Positions 60,723-64,000 of a DNA stretch of 64,000 nucleotides are shown piece after piece (the first letter of the stretch is position 1; every line of letters starts with the position of its first letter). The DNA is from Polaribacter sp. SA4-10. Its GTDB lineage: Bacteria; Bacteroidota; Bacteroidia; Flavobacteriales; Flavobacteriaceae. Position numbers and translations under genes: made by a program. Below the pieces are notes generated by a model. It was not told the DNA's origin. It saw nothing but the letters and a program-made list of their open reading frames with translations, and ran no database searches. The stretch spans positions 992,001 to 1,056,000 of the forward strand of contig NZ_CP019331.1 in NCBI RefSeq assembly GCF_002163835.1. The letters run 5' to 3'.

Positions 60723-62372
60723 ATGAATTATATTTTAGGATTACTATTCATTCTTATACTTTTTTTGTTAGGAAAAAGGTTTCTTCATAAAAAAAAAATA
60801 AGAAAATTTAAAGAAAAATTAAATACCAATTGGGGAAAAGAAAAAAAGAAAGAATATTATAATTTCTTTGTAATTGGTAAATACTTTCATAACAATTCTC
60901 ATAGAGAAAAAGCGTATCATTTAATTTCAGAAAAAAGTAGTATTGATTTAGATGTTGATGATATTTTTAAATTTATTGACAGGACTTCTTCTAAAATTGG
61001 GCAACAATATTTATACTTTAAGTTACGAACGATTAGCAACGTTGACAATTTATTCAAATTTGACTCTTTAACAAAAATATTTGAGAAAAATAAAGCGTTA
61101 AGCATTTCTTGTCAAGTAGAATTATCTAAATTAAATACCAACAATTCTTATTATTTAGAAGAGCTAATTAATGACAAACAGCTAGAAAAACCAAAACACT
61201 TATGGTTAATAATTACACTGACTATAATTGCTGTTTTAGCAACTATATTCGCTTTTTTTAATCCTATATTTGGTTTTGTTTTAGTTCCTGTTTTAGCTAT
61301 AAATATGTTTTTTCACTACAAAAACAAACATAGCGTAACCTATTATTTAAATGGTGTAGCTCAATTATCTAAAGCTTTAAGAGTAAGTAAAAAATTAAGT
61401 GCCAATAAAGAAATTTCATCTTATTTTAAAGATGTTTCATTCATTAAAAAGATACAATCCATAAAATTTAAAACAGAGTTTATTGCTTTTGAGAAAAATA
61501 TTAATGATGAATTTTTATTTATTTTTTGGTTTATTGCTGAAATAATAAAAATTCTATATAATGTGGAATATCTTGTTTTTTATAGTTTTTTAGACTCCAT
61601 TAATAAAGAGAAAAAAAGTATAGAAGACTTGTTTCTATTTATTGGTGAAATTGATGCTGCTATTTCTACAGCATCCTTAAAGTCTGGAAATCTCAAGATC
61701 TGTACCCCTACTTTTAATAATAAAAACAAGTTAACAGCTAAAGAAATTTATCACCCTTTAATAGAAAAATGTATTGCCAATAGTTTTGACCTAGATGAAA
61801 AAAGTATGCTCTTAACAGGCTCTAACATGTCTGGTAAAACTACTTTTATTAGAACAGTTGCTATAAATAGTATGCTGGCTCAAACATTAAATTTATGCTT
61901 TGCAGCATCCTATTCTGCGCCTTTTTATAAGGTATATTCATCTATTAGAATTACGGATGATTTACTTGATAACACAAGCTATTATTTACAAGAAGTACTG
62001 ACCGTTAAGGAATTAATTAAAGTTTCTTATGATAATAACCCGTGTTTATTTGTTTTAGATGAAATTTTTAAAGGCACAAATACTATCGAGAGAATTTCTG
62101 GAGGAAAGGCAATATTATCTTATTTAAATAAAAGAAATCACACTGTTTTAGTATCTACTCACGATATAGAATTGACTGATTTATTAGAAAAAGATAATTA
62201 TATTTTATTCCACTTTAGTGAACAAATTGAAAACAACAAATTGCTCTTTGATCATAAAATTAAAAAAGGAAAATTAAAAACTAGAAATGCGATTAAAATT
62301 TTAGAAATCTATAACTATCCATCTGAAATAATTAAAGATGCAAAAGAAATAGAATCCACTTATTTTTCTTGA
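60723..62372 (+). CDS. Membrane-anchored MutS-like ATPase
   Basis: This 549-residue protein starts with a hydrophobic segment (about 2-18) and has two more (about 160-195), with a C-terminal MutS_V ATPase domain (Walker A G-S-N-M-S-G-K-T-T near 360, F-V-L-D-E-I-F-K-G-T-N-T Walker B, S-T-H-D near 480). The mismatch-recognition and connector domains of true MutS are missing. Such MutS-related proteins exist across this phylum but their role is unknown. It ends 13 bp inside the convergent antiporter gene. Confidence 0.88.
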   Translation: MNYILGLLFILILFLLGKRFLHKKKIRKFKEKLNTNWGKEKKKEYYNFFVIGKYFHNNSHREKAYHLISEKSSIDLDVDDIFKFIDRTSSKIGQQYLYFKLRTISNVDNLFKFDSLTKIFEKNKALSISCQVELSKLNTNNSYYLEELINDKQLEKPKHLWLIITLTIIAVLATIFAFFNPIFGFVLVPVLAINMFFHYKNKHSVTYYLNGVAQLSKALRVSKKLSANKEISSYFKDVSFIKKIQSIKFKTEFIAFEKNINDEFLFIFWFIAEIIKILYNVEYLVFYSFLDSINKEKKSIEDLFLFIGEIDAAISTASLKSGNLKICTPTFNNKNKLTAKEIYHPLIEKCIANSFDLDEKSMLLTGSNMSGKTTFIRTVAINSMLAQTLNLCFAASYSAPFYKVYSSIRITDDLLDNTSYYLQEVLTVKELIKVSYDNNPCLFVLDEIFKGTNTIERISGGKAILSYLNKRNHTVLVSTHDIELTDLLEKDNYILFHFSEQIENNKLLFDHKIKKGKLKTRNAIKILEIYNYPSEIIKDAKEIESTYFS

Positions 62373-64000
62373 AACACCAATGTTTTTCCTAAATAGATTA
62401 ACGTACAATTATCTTTATTTTCTTCCAACTTTTCAAATTCTGGCAGTAAGAATAATTTATCCTCTTTTTTAACAAATAAAGGAATTGACTTTACCTCGTT
62501 AAATAGTTTAGATAAAATCGCGCTGTACTCTTCTTCTGAAGTAATTGCTACTTCATGGATTTTAGGATTATCTCTATAAGCTTCACTTAAATTTATATAG
62601 TCATCTTTAGGTGTAAAAAATTTGTTTTGATCTTCTAAAGCTGGATTCAAAATCTCTTTAGAAGTTGCCAATCTATAAGAACCTTGTTCTCCAAAAGCTT
62701 CAGAAAAACTTTTTACTGCAAACTCATTTACAGCTTCACTACCCGTCATTGCTATTAAATAACCAACATCATTTAATTCAATATTATCAGATAAATCGTT
62801 TCCATAAACATCAACTGTAAAAGCTTCTAAATCTGCTTTTTTAGCATCTTCTACATACTCCTTATTAGAGTCTATTAATATGACTCTTTTACCGTTTTCT
62901 TTTAAATAATTCGCAATTAATCTTGCAGGGCTTGAAGCACCAACAAATAAAATAGCGTCTGAACTTTTTAGAAAAACACCTACCATTTTTGCAAATAATC
63001 TAGCCGTTGTAGCGTTTAATAAAACGGTTCCTAAAACAATCATAAACACCAAAGGTGTTATATATTCTGCTCCTTCTACTCCTTGTCTTAATAGCTTACT
63101 TCCAAATAAGGAAGCGATTCCTGCTGCTACAATTCCTCTTGGCCCCACCCAACTTATAAAGAGTTTTTCATTTAATTTTAAGTTCGATTTTCTTGTACTT
63201 AAAAAAACAGCTATTGGTCTAATTACAAAAACAACTACTGCAAAAAGAACTGCAGTTTTCCAAGTATATAATAATAGTAGGTCTTCAATATTAATATTTG
63301 CAGCCAATAAAATAAATAGAATAGAGATTAGTAAAACGCTTAAAGATTCTTTAAAATATAACAACTCTTTAAGGTTGCTAAGTTTACCATTACCAAGTAC
63401 CATTCCCATTACAACAACCGCCAATAAACCAGATTCATGTGCAAAAACATCTGAAGCTACAAAAACCAATAAAACTGTAGATAATGAAGCTACATTTAAT
63501 AAATAATGTGGAATCATTTTTTTATTGATCACAAAAGCCAAACCGTGTGCAAAAGTGAACCCAAAAGTTGTACCAAAAAGCACAATTTTTCCGAATTCTA
63601 TTAATGCCGTTTTTGTAAAACCACTTCCTCCTCCAACACTTATAAACTCAAAAACTAAAACGGCAACCAAAGCACCTATTGGATCTATTAAAATTCCTTC
63701 CCATTTTAAAACGGTAGAAACATCTTTTTTAAGTGGAATATTTCTTAAAATTGGTGTTATAACTGTGGGTCCTGTAACAATGATTAATCCTGAAAACAGA
63801 AAAGAAAGTTCCCAATTTAAATTAAAAAGAAAGTGAGCAACAACTCCAGCTCCAAAAAAAGTAATTGCAGAACCCAATGTAATTATCTTAGTAATCACCG
63901 GACCTACATTTTTAATTTCATTGAGTTTTAAAGTTAAACCACCTTCAAAAAGAATAATACTAATGGCAAGAGAAACAAAGTAATACAATCCATCTCCAGG
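62360..64000 (-). CDS. Cation:proton antiporter with TrkA-N domain (partial at the window edge)
   Basis: The open frame runs off the window edge. The part seen has about eleven membrane segments from I-L-F-E-G-G-L-T-L-K-L to about residue 385. The Na+/H+ exchanger motif W-V-G-P-R-G-I-V-A-A-G-I-A is followed by a cytoplasmic TrkA-N domain (V-G-A-S-S-P-A-R-L-I-A-N-Y-L, then D-S-N-K-E-Y). It resembles the CPA1/NhaP- or KefB-type antiporters with an RCK domain. The TTG at 63988 is not a likely start, since codons continue upstream to the edge. It overlaps the convergent MutS-like gene by 13 bp. Confidence 0.9.
   Translation of the reverse strand, partial: PGDGLYYFVSLAISIILFEGGLTLKLNEIKNVGPVITKIITLGSAITFFGAGVVAHFLFNLNWELSFLFSGLIIVTGPTVITPILRNIPLKKDVSTVLKWEGILIDPIGALVAVLVFEFISVGGGSGFTKTALIEFGKIVLFGTTFGFTFAHGLAFVINKKMIPHYLLNVASLSTVLLVFVASDVFAHESGLLAVVVMGMVLGNGKLSNLKELLYFKESLSVLLISILFILLAANINIEDLLLLYTWKTAVLFAVVVFVIRPIAVFLSTRKSNLKLNEKLFISWVGPRGIVAAGIASLFGSKLLRQGVEGAEYITPLVFMIVLGTVLLNATTARLFAKMVGVFLKSSDAILFVGASSPARLIANYLKENGKRVILIDSNKEYVEDAKKADLEAFTVDVYGNDLSDNIELNDVGYLIAMTGSEAVNEFAVKSFSEAFGEQGSYRLATSKEILNPALEDQNKFFTPKDDYINLSEAYRDNPKIHEVAITSEEEYSAILSKLFNEVKSIPLFVKKEDKLFLLPEFEKLEENKDNCTLIYLGKTLVFQEK

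Noticed and set aside
63988..63990. TTG as the start of the antiporter
   Set aside because: The frame stays open to the window edge and the first membrane segments of the family are missing, so the gene begins outside the window.

Overview
The window is a chromosomal stretch of a low-GC (about 30%) member of the Bacteroidota, almost certainly a marine-type Flavobacteriaceae relative of Polaribacter or Tenacibaculum. The genus is an inference. The support is: TAnnTTTG-type -7 promoter boxes, two proteins with type IX secretion (T9SS) C-terminal sorting domains, BshB1 (bacillithiol synthesis), many SusD-free lipoproteins and small beta-barrels, and endonuclease III and DnaX forms lacking the usual metal-binding cysteines. 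No prophage, CRISPR array or intact insertion sequence is visible. Most of the window is ordinary housekeeping DNA with short, readable intergenic signals.

Layout. 1-5.3 kb: a lipoprotein/outer-membrane pair, bcp, nth, a small unannotated 46-residue ORF and an ECF sigma factor. 5.4-13.7 kb: uvrA, two dispersed repeats, an HTTM-like membrane protein, an unknown lipoprotein, and a LytS/LytTR-type two-component system. 13.7-20.5 kb: tRNA-His, bshB1, an SLC13 permease with a DUF2490 protein, a Cys/Met-metabolism PLP enzyme, a DUF2520 protein, a KdsC-like phosphatase, DUF2147 and a heptamer tandem array. 20.5-27.2 kb: pcm, a Gfo/Idh/MocA oxidoreductase, a hydroxyacyl-CoA dehydrogenase, the divergent dps/oxyR pair and an ABC-F protein of the YbiT type. 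27.3-36.6 kb: a thioredoxin-fold lipoprotein without its CxxC, a DEAD-box helicase, an RsmB/NOP methyltransferase and two tandem secreted endonuclease I proteins. 36.7-45.0 kb: purL carrying an in-frame dispersed repeat, an AraC regulator, a decayed tandem duplication and ppdK. 45.3-49.8 kb: a fermentative operon of pflB, pflA and an OFA-family transporter. 50.1-64 kb: a secreted pentapeptide-like protein, two tandem acyl-CoA ligases, a methyltransferase/sulfatase-fold pair, msrA, dnaX, a membrane-anchored MutS-like ATPase and a cation:proton antiporter cut by the window edge.

How genes work together. The most coherent signal is regulatory. pflB, ppdK and the SLC13 permease each have a TGAY-N4-RTCA palindrome (the core of an FNR/CRP-type operator) exactly 23 nt upstream of a TAnnTTT(G/A) box. 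This suggests a small anaerobic or fermentative regulon in which pyruvate/formate and PEP/pyruvate metabolism are switched on together. A second clear circuit is oxyR/dps, with both redox cysteines of OxyR at positions 199 and 208 and a perfect inverted repeat between the divergent genes.

Structural oddities worth following are: the araC/ppdK tandem duplication with recognisable remnants of both gene ends, the dispersed repeat translated inside PurL, a pflA gene whose conserved N-terminus extends upstream of its first ATG and has no canonical start codon, a possible attenuator hairpin between pflB and pflA, three copies of an intergenic repeat family, and a tRNA-His with two apparent mismatches in the acceptor stem.
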